Shown piece by piece: positions 7,906 to 14,695 of a stretch of 15,853 nt of DNA. A program made the translations under genes and the position numbers. Origin of the DNA: Verrucomicrobiota bacterium. Lineage in GTDB: Bacteria; Verrucomicrobiota; Verrucomicrobiia; Opitutales; Opitutaceae. Position 1 is the first letter of the stretch. Each line of letters starts with the position of its first letter. A model generated the notes under the pieces. The model saw nothing but the letters and a program-made list of their open reading frames with translations, ran no database searches and was not told where the DNA came from. The stretch lies in contig JAEXPL010000258.1 of the NCBI GenBank assembly GCA_023446865.1, positions 1 through 15,853 on the forward strand, written 5' to 3'.

Positions 7906-7932
7906 GTTAGTAAATAGGAGAGGGGTGAAGGG

Positions 7933-9312
7933 TCAGGATTTGGCGGCCGGAGCGGCGCCCTCGGGGGTGCGACTGCGGATGATTTCGACCGCCTCTTGGA
8001 GGATCTTCCGAACGCGATCGAGGTCGCGCTTGTCGTTGTCGGATGACTTCTCGGCGATGCCGAAGAACTCGAGTGCGAGCTCGTAGTTGCGCTGCTCGAA
8101 GTTTGCGGTGGCGAGGAACAGCGCGGCCTTGCCGGGCTTCTTCAGGCCGCCCTTTTTCCACGCGGTGGTGGCGACGGCGAGGCCCTCCTTGTACTTGCCG
8201 TCATACCAGAGGTACTGGGCGAGTTGGTAGTCGAGGTTGCCGGTCTTGAAGCGCTTGCGGGCGGAGTCGAGGATGGTGCGGACCGCATCTTCGCGGCGGA
8301 GGTTCTGCATGCAGACCGAGACGAGCTCCCAGTTGTCCTCGTTGTCTTCGACCTTGCCCGACTTGATCCAGCTTTCGAGCAATTGGCTGGCGCGGCTGAA
8401 CTCCTCCAGGCGGTAGTAGAGGCCGAAGACGTTCATGTAGTCGGCCGGCTGGTTCTGGAAGCCGTTGGCCTGCGCGCGCTGGTAGGTGAGAATCGCGCGG
8501 ATCGCCTGGTCGGAGCTGAGATAGGCCTGCGTGAGCTGGAGCCAATAGTCCTTCTTTTCCGGGAATTTCCGGATGAACATCTCGAAGGTCTCGGCGGCAT
8601 CGGCGTTCTTGCCGGCCTCCTGTTGGGCGGCGAAGAGGAGAATCCACGCCTGATCCTTCGGCTCGATCGAAAGGCGGACGAGCTTCAACGAAGCTTCGTA
8701 GGACTTCTGGTATTCCTTGAGGAAGTAGAGGCAGTTCGCGTACAGCTCCATCGCGTCGGTGTACGGCCCCATCTTGTCGGAGTCGCCGAGGACGGGCTCG
8801 GGGGTCGCGGCAAACCACGCATTGAGCCGGTCGCGGGTCTGGCCGAGGCGTATCTCGCGGTGCTTCTCGTCGCTGGTCGTGCCGGCGTCCTGCATGTAGA
8901 GCTGGCAGAGCGCGAGGCTGAGACCGAGGGTTTCGCCCGGCGGGAAATAGCCACCGGAGATCGACTGCTCAACCACCGGGATCGCCTTGATGGCCTGGCC
9001 GGAGCGAATCATGAGGTTCGCGCGGAGGCGGTTGGTGTAGGCGAGATCGTAGTCCTTCAGCTTCAGACGGCTGATGATGTCCTCGATCTTGCGGAGCAGT
9101 TCCGGATAGGTGGAGGGATCGTCGGCCTTGAGGGCATCCTTAAGTTTGCCCAGCTCATCCGAGAGGCCTTGGCTCAGTTCGGGCGGAGGGGTCGCGGCTT
9201 GAGCGCGCGCGGAGGTCGGGAGCAGCACGCTACCGGCAAGAATGGCGGCCAGACACAGACTGGTTCCGGCTTGCTGCAGGCGGCTGGGCCGGGAGGGGCG
9301 GGAAGAGGGCAT
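7933..9312 (-). CDS. Exported TPR-repeat protein of the Exb/TonB operon (459 aa)
   Basis: Seen: an Arg/Ser-rich n-region, a hydrophobic core at about 17-32 and the AxA-type site TSARAQA ending near residue 39, so a Sec signal peptide is likely and there is no lipobox Cys. The mature part is helical with TPR-like pairs from about 85 to 435 (for example around 190-300, with Ala/Tyr/Leu patterns, and 385-430), and a disordered Pro/Ala-rich end. The start is 4 bases after the tonB stop, implying coupled translation. Known: TPR proteins accompany several TonB clusters (TtpC-containing TonB2 clusters of Vibrio are one case where extra partners are required). Inferred: a periplasmic scaffold linking TonB or the coiled-coil proteins to receptors or to the wall. 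Confidence 0.88.
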   Translation of the reverse strand: MPSSRPSRPSRLQQAGTSLCLAAILAGSVLLPTSARAQAATPPPELSQGLSDELGKLKDALKADDPSTYPELLRKIEDIISRLKLKDYDLAYTNRLRANLMIRSGQAIKAIPVVEQSISGGYFPPGETLGLSLALCQLYMQDAGTTSDEKHREIRLGQTRDRLNAWFAATPEPVLGDSDKMGPYTDAMELYANCLYFLKEYQKSYEASLKLVRLSIEPKDQAWILLFAAQQEAGKNADAAETFEMFIRKFPEKKDYWLQLTQAYLSSDQAIRAILTYQRAQANGFQNQPADYMNVFGLYYRLEEFSRASQLLESWIKSGKVEDNEDNWELVSVCMQNLRREDAVRTILDSARKRFKTGNLDYQLAQYLWYDGKYKEGLAVATTAWKKGGLKKPGKAALFLATANFEQRNYELALEFFGIAEKSSDNDKRDLDRVRKILQEAVEIIRSRTPEGAAPAAKS

Positions 9313-9316
9313 GGCG

Positions 9317-10015
9317 TCAGTTGCTGAGCTTGAAGGGGAACATCTGCTGCATGCGGGTGGTGACCTTGCGGCCGTCCTTCATGCCCGGCGTGAATTTCCA
9401 CTGCATGACGGCGTCGAGGCAGGGCTTCTCGAAATCCTTGTGGGTCGAGGAGACGACCACGGCATCGGCGACCTCACCGGTGGAGGTGACGATGAACTGG
9501 ACGGTGCAATCGCCGCTGACGCCCTGGCGCTTGAGCTCGAACGGATAGCGCGGCGCCATCTGCGAACGGGCCTGGGGCTTCTTGTCGAGCTTGTTGAGGT
9601 CGACGAAGTCCTTGAACTTGTTCGTGTCGAGCGCGCGGGTCTGCTTGCTCGGCGGGTTCCAGTTTTGCGACTCGGCTTTCGGTGCCACCGGCGGGGTGGG
9701 CTTGATGACCGTGGTGATGTCGCTGACGCCGACGGTGTTCATCGGCTCGGGGAGCGAGGCGGCCGAGGAGTCGCCGCTGTTGTCGGAGTCGGAGGAGTCC
9801 TTGTTGTCGTCCTCGGTCGTTTGCTCATCCTCGGGCGGTTTCACTTCCTCGGGCTCCGGAGTGAAGTCGATCGCGGTGACGGCGATCTGCTGGTCATCGC
9901 CGGCTTGGGCGGGGCCGTGTTTCTTGGCCATGTCGAACAGCTCGCCACCGAAGAGGACGCCGCTGTGCAGACCGGCAGAAACCAGCACACCAATGATAAT
10001 GTCGATTCGTTTCAT
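9317..10015 (-). CDS. tonB: TonB-family energy transducer (232 aa)
   Basis: Role: carries energy from the ExbB/ExbD motor to outer-membrane receptors. Seen: one N-terminal membrane segment at about 5-24 with the SxxxH signature of TonB (S13, H17), the residues that couple TonB to ExbB/ExbD in E. coli. A linker at 30-150 contains an acidic Ser/Asp/Glu-rich block (about 52-90) and only a short Pro-rich part near 105-122. The TonB C-terminal domain spans about 153-230: RYPFEL, the DCTVQF strand, the TGEV turn, VVSST, AVMQWKFTPG and a final FPFKL strand. C170 and C199 in this domain could form a disulfide. An AAGGG (complement of 10021-10025) lies 5 bases before the ATG and overlaps the exbD2 stop, one of the few plausible Shine-Dalgarno sites here. 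Confidence 0.93.
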   Translation of the reverse strand: MKRIDIIIGVLVSAGLHSGVLFGGELFDMAKKHGPAQAGDDQQIAVTAIDFTPEPEEVKPPEDEQTTEDDNKDSSDSDNSGDSSAASLPEPMNTVGVSDITTVIKPTPPVAPKAESQNWNPPSKQTRALDTNKFKDFVDLNKLDKKPQARSQMAPRYPFELKRQGVSGDCTVQFIVTSTGEVADAVVVSSTHKDFEKPCLDAVMQWKFTPGMKDGRKVTTRMQQMFPFKLSN

Positions 10016-10023
10016 GACGGCCC

Positions 10024-10458
10024 TTATTGCTGGCGGACAGAGTTCTTGGCCATGGGATCGAAGGTCACCTTGTTGATGCCCGCTCGGCGGGCCTCATCGA
10101 TGACGATAATCGCTTTTCCGAATTGAGCGCCAACCTCGCCTTCGATGACGACTTTGGGGTCAGCAGACTGCACCTTGTGACCCTTGAGACGGACGAGCAG
10201 ATCGTCGATCGAGACACGTTCCTTGTTCCAGAAATAGTCGCCGGCGGTGTCGATGGAAACAGTCACCGGTTTGTCGGGCTGAACAAGGTCTGGCACGATC
10301 GGACGGCTGTCCGCTGATGGCAGCTCGACCTGAATGTGCTTATTCTTGTTCATGGTGAGCATGACCAAGACGAAGGCCGCCATCAGGAACATGATGACGT
10401 CGATCAGCGGAATGATCTCGATTCGAGCCTTCTTCCGGACTGTTTGCTTCACTTTCAT
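10024..10458 (-). CDS. exbD: ExbD/TolR-family biopolymer transport protein, second copy (144 aa)
   Basis: Seen: a basic N-terminus, then one membrane segment at about 15-36 with the PLIDVIMF motif; D20 matches the essential proton-carrying Asp of ExbD (D25 in E. coli). The periplasmic domain follows at 45-144, with the strand VTVSID, the helix around 84-93, the VVIEGE strand and the helix 113-127 ending in GINKVTF, the standard ExbD/TolR fold. Known: ExbD and TolR are dimers in the pore of an ExbB/TolQ pentamer. It lies 8 bases before tonB and 30 after the first exbD. It differs clearly from that copy outside the membrane motif, so the two may form a heterodimer or serve alternative motors. 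Confidence 0.93.
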   Translation of the reverse strand: MKVKQTVRKKARIEIIPLIDVIMFLMAAFVLVMLTMNKNKHIQVELPSADSRPIVPDLVQPDKPVTVSIDTAGDYFWNKERVSIDDLLVRLKGHKVQSADPKVVIEGEVGAQFGKAIIVIDEARRAGINKVTFDPMAKNSVRQQ

Positions 10459-10488
10459 CGTAGGACGTGGCTGCGGCGGACGGGCGAA

Positions 10489-10929
10489 TTAGGAGGACCT
10501 TCCGCCACCCGACGGAAGCTTGTGCGAAATGTAGACAGTGACCTTCTTCGGCGCCTTGCGGATCTCATTGAAGACCGACATGGCTTGGCCCCAGTTCGCG
10601 TTCTGATCGAAGTTGATGAGGATCGTCGGGCTGTCCTGACCGCTGTACTCGACGAGCTTGATGATGAAGTTATCCCACGTGATCGGGTCCTTGTTCCAGC
10701 TCATCTTGCCATCGGTCTCCAAACTGAGCGTCACGGCACGGTTTGGATCGACGTCGGTGCCGCTCTTGGCCTCGTTGAGGACAATGCCGCTGGCACCGTT
10801 GTTCTTGCTCATGGAGAGCGTGAACAACACGAAGGTGGCCAGCAGGAACATGATGACGTCGATCAACGGGATGACGTTGATCGTGGCCTTTTTCTTGGAG
10901 CCTGAGCCCCCTCCGCCTCCTCCGTGCAT
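10489..10929 (-). CDS. exbD: ExbD/TolR-family biopolymer transport protein, first copy (146 aa)
   Basis: Seen: an odd N-terminus with a run of six Gly (3-8) and three Lys, then a membrane segment at about 18-39 with the same PLIDVIMFL motif; D24 is the expected protonatable Asp. The periplasmic domain (45-146) has the ExbD pattern: AVTLSLETDG, a helix at about 84-95, TILINFD and a helix 113-125. It ends in a Gly/Ser-rich tail. The Gly run is encoded by CCT/CCG-type repeats near 10905-10924, a stretch that could slip in replication. It sits 56 bases after exbB and 30 before the second exbD. No Shine-Dalgarno is visible upstream. Confidence 0.93.
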   Translation of the reverse strand: MHGGGGGGSGSKKKATINVIPLIDVIMFLLATFVLFTLSMSKNNGASGIVLNEAKSGTDVDPNRAVTLSLETDGKMSWNKDPITWDNFIIKLVEYSGQDSPTILINFDQNANWGQAMSVFNEIRKAPKKVTVYISHKLPSGGGRSS

Positions 10930-10985
10930 GGTAAGTGAAAGTTAGGATTGAACGAATGTACCGTGGGACTGCGGGGAACCGGAGC

Positions 10986-11645
10986 TCAGCGCTCCGCGTT
11001 CACGCTGCCGGACTTTTTAACCATGATCTCGAGCGCGTTGCCGGCGTCTTCGACATCGTGGCGGGCATTTTCCCAGCGGGCGTTGAGATAGTTGAAGGGG
11101 AGCAGGCCGATGACGGCGATTGCGATACCGCAGGCGGTGGCGATCAGGGCCTCGGCAACACCACCGGTGATCTTCGAGGCGGCGGAGGCGATGTCGCCCT
11201 CCATCGAGCCGAAGGTGGTCATCATGCCCGTGATCGTGCCGATGAGGCCGAGGTACGGGGCGGCGGTGATGCAGGTGTCGAGGGTCGGCATGCCCTGGCC
11301 GAAGCGGTTGAGCTCGGCGCTGGAGCTGCGGATGAAGGCGTTCTGCATCGACGTGTCGCGATGGGTCAGGGTGTAGACCATGATCCGGGCGATGAAGTCG
11401 TTCGTCGTGCGACCGAGGGCGATGGCGCCGTCGGCGTCGCCGGCTTCGACCTTCTCGAGCATGCGCTCGACCACCTCGGCGTTGCGGGCCTTCATTTCAC
11501 GCAGGGTGAAGATGATGCGCTCGGTGACAACCGTGACACCGACAAGCGACGTGATGAGGATGGGCCACATGATGTAGCCACCGTCGTGGAAAAGCTCCAT
11601 CGGGGTCTTACCCATCAGGAAGGCGAGAGGCAGGTTCATGATCAT
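10986..11645 (-). CDS. exbB: ExbB/TolQ/MotA-family proton channel (219 aa), first gene of the operon
   Basis: Role: pentameric proton channel driving TonB with ExbD. Seen: membrane segments at about 24-46, 126-146 and 158-186, and the family signature AAPYLGLIGTITGM at 128-141. T137 and T170 are 33 residues apart, the same spacing as the pore threonines T148 and T181 of E. coli ExbB. A cytoplasmic loop occupies 48-120. The frame extends upstream to 11708, but that part (Ser/Gln-rich) is unlike ExbB, so the ATG at 11645 (or 11639, two codons later) is chosen. No Shine-Dalgarno. It heads a run of seven same-strand genes with gaps of 4-56 bases. Confidence 0.93.
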   Translation of the reverse strand: MIMNLPLAFLMGKTPMELFHDGGYIMWPILITSLVGVTVVTERIIFTLREMKARNAEVVERMLEKVEAGDADGAIALGRTTNDFIARIMVYTLTHRDTSMQNAFIRSSSAELNRFGQGMPTLDTCITAAPYLGLIGTITGMMTTFGSMEGDIASAASKITGGVAEALIATACGIAIAVIGLLPFNYLNARWENARHDVEDAGNALEIMVKKSGSVNAER

Positions 11646-11851
11646 AGGTTTTGAGGAGTTCGAGGATTGTTGAGAGAGGCGAGGGGAAAGAAAGCAGGCG
11701 GCCGACACAGCCGAGGTTAGGAGCAGATCTTAAGAGGTAATTAGGCGCTTTTCTTTCGCGAGAAAGGGGAAGGGGTGGAAATTAGGGGGAACGCCGCGGA
11801 GGGCTGGACTACTTCAAGCGGGCATCAGCGGGATGCGGGAGACGCTTTTGA

Positions 11852-11878
11852 GGGGCGGCGTGGGAGCAGGGGAATGGG
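11852..11878 (+). other. G-quadruplex-compatible motif 1
   Basis: Four G-runs: 11852-11855, 11862-11864, 11869-11872 and 11876-11878, with loops of 6, 4 and 3 bases. This fits the usual G3+N1-7 pattern. Four further G-runs follow at 11890-11893, 11900-11902, 11911-11913 and 11920-11922 (loops 6, 8, 6). It lies in the upstream region of the exb operon on its template strand. Confidence 0.5.
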
Positions 11879-12048
11879 CCGTGTGTAGAGGGGAAATGTG
11901 GGAGAGTGGAGGGAGAGGCGGGTGAGTTCGGAGAGCGTGGAACGGCTTGTCAAAGGCAATTCTTCGATGGTGGCAGGTTTGGCCTGCTGTGACGATAGAG
12001 CGGCCGGGGATTTCACCGCATAGGGGCCACGGGCGGTACTGGTGGCGT

Positions 12049-12077
12049 GGGCCCTGGGATACGTCGGGGATGGGGGG
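12049..12077 (+). other. G-quadruplex-compatible motif 2, upstream of psd
   Basis: G-runs at 12049-12051, 12056-12058, 12066-12069 and 12072-12077 with loops of 4, 7 and 2 bases. This fits G3+N1-7. It ends 50 bases before the psd start on the psd coding strand, so it could form in the DNA or in the 5' leader RNA. Confidence 0.45.
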
Positions 12078-12127
12078 CGCGACGCTTTTGGTTTGGCGCG
12101 GACGGGTGGGCCGCTCACGGTGCCGGC

Positions 12128-13033
12128 ATGAGCCAAGAACCCGTCGAGTTTTTCCACCGGCAGCGTCGCGAGATGGTCGAGGAGAACGTGCCCGGCGAGG
12201 GGTGGTTGCGCTGGCTCTACAGCAGCTCGATCAGCGGCCAGGTGGCGCTGCATGTCCTGGTCAAACGCGCCCTCTTCACCTGGTGGTACGGGCGCAAGAT
12301 GGACCACCCGCGCAGCGTCCACCGCGTGCTGCCGTTCATCGTCGATCACGACCTTGATGTCGACGAGTTCGCCAAGAGCGCGATGGCGTACAAGACCTTC
12401 AACGAGTTTTTCTACCGCAAGCTCAAGGACTCCGCCCGTCCGATCCACCCCGATGCCGCCAGTGCAATCCTGCCGGCCGACGGGCGACACCTCGTGTTTC
12501 CCAACGTCGACGATGCCGACGGGTTCTACGTGAAGGGCGACCGGTTCGAACTCGACGAACTGCTCGGGGGCGAGCTCGTGGCGAAGCAGTTTGCCGGCGG
12601 TGCGATGGTCATCTCGCGTCTCGCGCCGGTCGACTACCACCGTTTCCACTTCCCCTGCACCGGCACGCCGGGGCGGGCGAGCGAGATCAAGGGGCCGTTG
12701 TTCTCCGTCAACCCGATCGCGCTGCGGCGCAACGTCCGCTACCTCGTCCAGAACAAGCGCATGGTCACGCTCCACGACACCGCGCGCTTCGGCACGGTGG
12801 CGATGATCGAGGTGGGGGCCACCTGCGTGGGTGGCATTCGCCAGACCTATGTGCCCGGCGCGCCGATCAAGAAGGGCGAGGAGAAGGGCCTCTTCCGCTT
12901 CGGCGGCTCGTGCGTGATCACGCTGTTCCAGCGCGATCGGATCGTCTTCGACGCCGACCTGCGCGAGCAGAGCATCAACTTTGTCGAGACCTACGCGAAG
13001 ATGGGCGAACGTCTCGGCGTGGCGGCGCATTGA
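12128..13033 (+). CDS. psd: Phosphatidylserine decarboxylase proenzyme (301 aa)
   Basis: Role: makes phosphatidylethanolamine from phosphatidylserine, using a pyruvoyl group made by self-cleavage at an internal Ser. Seen: an N-terminal region (1-100) typical of the Psd clade with the FYxRxLK motif (FFYRKLK at 94-100). The proposed self-cleavage triad is D118 in PADGR, H171 in VDYHRFHFP and S261 in FGGSC, plus the strand MIEVGATCVGGI at 226-237. Cleavage between G260 and S261 would give a large beta and a small alpha chain of about 41 residues. The motif is GGS followed by Cys rather than the LGST of E. coli. The frame is open upstream to 12047, but the ATG at 12128 gives the conserved start and is preferred. 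No Shine-Dalgarno. No phosphatidylserine synthase gene lies beside it in this window. Confidence 0.92.
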   Translation: MSQEPVEFFHRQRREMVEENVPGEGWLRWLYSSSISGQVALHVLVKRALFTWWYGRKMDHPRSVHRVLPFIVDHDLDVDEFAKSAMAYKTFNEFFYRKLKDSARPIHPDAASAILPADGRHLVFPNVDDADGFYVKGDRFELDELLGGELVAKQFAGGAMVISRLAPVDYHRFHFPCTGTPGRASEIKGPLFSVNPIALRRNVRYLVQNKRMVTLHDTARFGTVAMIEVGATCVGGIRQTYVPGAPIKKGEEKGLFRFGGSCVITLFQRDRIVFDADLREQSINFVETYAKMGERLGVAAH

Positions 13034-13255
13034 GCGGATTGGTGCCGACGAGAGTCGAGCGTCGAGGGACGAGCGCCGAACCGTCGTTGATCGCCCGGGT
13101 GTCGACTGTCGGCTCGGTTTCCGCCCGGCTGGCCGCTCTCGTTGCTCATCGGCTCGACGGTCGATTGGCTGATCGCGGCTGGGCGGGCGGGTTTCCGCCT
13201 TGCTCCGGTCGCCCCGGGCGACGGGAATCCGCGGCGTTCGATCCCCCAGCCGTTT
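13034..13255. other. Gap between psd and tRNA-Leu with small hairpins
   Basis: No gene is supported. Two perfect short hairpins occur: GGCGG (13186-13190) / CCGCC (13195-13199) with loop GTTT and a poor TTGCT tail, and GTCGCC (13208-13213) / GGCGAC (13217-13222) with loop CCG, 33 bases before the tRNA. Either could end the psd transcript or mark tRNA precursor processing, but neither is a convincing terminator. No clear tRNA promoter is seen. Confidence 0.4.
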
Positions 13256-13342
13256 GCCCGGGTGGCGGAATTGGTAGACGCAACGGCCTTAGGAGCCGTT
13301 TCCCGCAAGGGAGTGCAGGTTCGAGTCCTGTCTCGGGCACCA
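13256..13342 (+). tRNA. tRNA-Leu (anticodon UAG)
   Basis: An 87-base class II tRNA. The acceptor GCCCGGG pairs with CTCGGGC (one G-U pair), followed by discriminator A and an encoded CCA (13340-13342). The anticodon stem ACGGC/GCCGT encloses loop CTTAGGA with anticodon TAG at 13290-13292, reading CUN leucine codons. The long variable arm CCC-GCAA-GGG and the T-loop TTCGAGT complete the Leu pattern. The gene is intact, and no integrase or repeat of the tRNA 3' end is seen nearby, so there is no sign of an island at this site. Confidence 0.97.
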
Positions 13343-13490
13343 TCCCTAGCTCGCGTTGCTCGTGAGCTTCGGATGGCACGCCGCGCCGGTCATGGTCCGC
13401 AACGAGACGCCGCGGCGATGCATCACGGGGCGAGTTTCCCGGTCGCGTGCTTGAAAACCCACCGGAGTTTCGTCCCCTGCCATCCTCGCC

Positions 13491-13877
13491 ATGAAAGTCA
13501 GCAAACTGCTTCACACCCGGATGCGCGTGAACGACCTCGAGCGCTCCGTGAAATTCTACCAGGACGCCCTCGGGCTCGAGGCCTCGCGCCGCTTCCTCTC
13601 CCCGCGCGGCGCCCAGCTGGTTTTTCTCAAGACGCCGAACAGCGACGAGGAGATCGAGCTTTGCCAGATGCCGGCCGGCGCCGAGTCCGTGCGCGTGCAG
13701 CCCGACCTCATGCACCTCGCCTTCGAGGTGGAGAATCTCGAGGCGTTTGCCGCGGAGTTGGCGAAGAAGGGCTTCGCGCTCTCCGACGGCCCCACCAAGA
13801 CCGGCTCGGGCTCGGTGATCGCGTTCATCGACGCACCCGAGGGCTACGAGGTGGAGCTCATCCAGCACGCGAAGTGA
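13491..13877 (+). CDS. Glyoxalase I-like VOC-family protein (128 aa)
   Basis: Likely role: metal-dependent lactoylglutathione lyase or a related VOC enzyme, acting in the cytoplasm on a methylglyoxal-thiol adduct. Seen: two beta-alpha-beta-beta-beta modules. All four metal-ligand positions of bacterial GloA can be placed: H8 in KLLHTR, E56 in EIELC, H75 in LMHLAFEV and E122 in GYEVELI (compare H5, E56, H74 and E122 in E. coli). The length (128 aa) matches the family. The loop at 99-107 (GPTKTGSG) corresponds to the substrate loop of GloA. No partner glyoxalase II gene is nearby, so the true substrate (glutathione adduct or other) is open. The start follows a pyrimidine-rich leader with no Shine-Dalgarno. 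Confidence 0.88.
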   Translation: MKVSKLLHTRMRVNDLERSVKFYQDALGLEASRRFLSPRGAQLVFLKTPNSDEEIELCQMPAGAESVRVQPDLMHLAFEVENLEAFAAELAKKGFALSDGPTKTGSGSVIAFIDAPEGYEVELIQHAK

Positions 13878-14002
13878 CCGCAGCGCGCCCGCCGCCGGGC
13901 TCGTTCGCGAACCGGAAAGGTCGTGGTGATCACGCCGCCTGGGCTTGGTTGGCGCGCATTCGGACCTCGACGACGGGGCGTCACTCGCGTTGTCCCTAAC
14001 TT

Positions 14003-14695
14003 ATGTCCGCTTCCTCCCGCCCGAAGATCGTTGTCCTGAGCGGCGCCGGCATGAGCGCGCCGAGCGGCTTGGCCACGTTCCGCGACGCCAACGGCCTCTG
14101 GGCCAACCACCGCGTCGAGGACGTGGCGACACCGGAGGCGTGGCGGCGCAATCCGGAGCTCGTGCTCGAGTTCTACAACCAGCGACGCGCCCAGGCCTGC
14201 GCCGCGCAGCCCAACGCCGGTCATCTTGCCCTCGCCGCGCTGGAGCGGCGCTACGAGGTGGTGATCGTCACGCAGAATGTCGACGACCTCCACGAACGCG
14301 CCGGTTCGACCCGCGTCATCCATCTCCACGGCGAGCTCACGAAGGCGCGCAGCACCGCCGACGAGTCGCTGGTCTATGACATCGGGGTGAAGCCGATCCG
14401 GCTCGGCGACCGCTGCGCCGCGGGCAGCCAGCTGCGGCCGCACATCGTCTGGTTTGGCGAGGAGGTGCCGCTGCTGGAGACCGCGGCCGAGGAATTCGCC
14501 GGTGCTGCGAAGGTGCTCGTCGTCGGCACATCGCTGCAGGTGTATCCGGCGGCCGGGCTCGTCGTTCACGCGCCGGCCGACGCGGAGAAGATCCACGCCG
14601 ACCTGCGCACCGACCACTGCCCCTGCGGCTTCCGCGCCCTCGCCGGCTCCGTCGAGCAGACGTTGCCGGCGCTGGTCCGCGAGTGGTTGGAGTGA
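14003..14695 (+). CDS. NAD-dependent protein deacylase, Sir2 family, without zinc-ribbon cysteines (230 aa)
   Basis: Role: removes acyl groups from lysines using NAD+. Seen: the NAD loop GAGMSAPSG (14-22) and TFRD (25-28), TQNVDDLHERAG (90-101) with Q91/N92/D94, the catalytic His H109 in HLHG, QLRPHIVWFGE (143-153) and GTSLQV (175-180). Y58 and R61 in FYNQRR match the YxxR pair that favours negatively charged acyl groups (succinyl, malonyl) in SIRT5 and E. coli CobB. The four Cys of the usual zinc ribbon are missing: between H109 and R145 only C138 remains. Such zinc-less bacterial sirtuins appear to exist as a recognised variant. The gene is alone, convergent with the MFS gene, and lacks a Shine-Dalgarno. 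Confidence 0.92.
   Translation: MSASSRPKIVVLSGAGMSAPSGLATFRDANGLWANHRVEDVATPEAWRRNPELVLEFYNQRRAQACAAQPNAGHLALAALERRYEVVIVTQNVDDLHERAGSTRVIHLHGELTKARSTADESLVYDIGVKPIRLGDRCAAGSQLRPHIVWFGEEVPLLETAAEEFAGAAKVLVVGTSLQVYPAAGLVVHAPADAEKIHADLRTDHCPCGFRALAGSVEQTLPALVREWLE

Larger units (their letters stand above)
11646..12127. other. Divergent intergenic region, purine-rich on the plus strand
   Basis: This 482-base gap should hold the promoters for the exb operon (leftwards) and psd (rightwards). From about 11650 to 11940 the plus strand is strongly G/A-rich, so the exbB leader RNA would be C/T-rich. A short inverted repeat CTTTC-GCGA-GAAAG lies near 11752-11766. A TTGTCA at 11947-11952 resembles a -35 box but has no good -10 at the right distance, and TAAGAT-like sequence near 11730 on the minus strand has no matching -35. 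I therefore do not call a promoter. Open frames here are extensions or shadows of neighbours. Confidence 0.6.

Noticed and set aside
8224..9327. Long plus-strand open frame (367 aa) opposite the TPR gene
   Set aside because: Antisense to the signal-peptide/TPR gene that fits the operon. The repetitive Leu/Gly/Val/Glu composition is the mirror of its codons.
11646..11708. N-terminal extension of ExbB from the ATG at 11708
   Set aside because: The extra 21 residues are Ser/Gln-rich and unlike ExbB. The Met at 11645 or 11639 directly precedes the conserved hydrophobic start.
11947..11980. TTGTCA as a -35 box for psd
   Set aside because: No acceptable -10 box 16-18 bases downstream, and it is about 180 bases from the start codon.
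11825..13030. Minus-strand open frame (401 aa) opposite psd
   Set aside because: It covers psd, whose catalytic motifs are clear, and ends in low-complexity sequence of the intergenic region.
13136..13362. Near-repeat GCTC(T/G)CGTTGCTC on both sides of tRNA-Leu (13136 and 13350 areas), a possible attachment-site remnant
   Set aside because: Only about 13 of 15 bases match, it does not overlap the tRNA 3' end, and no integrase or foreign gene lies between the copies.
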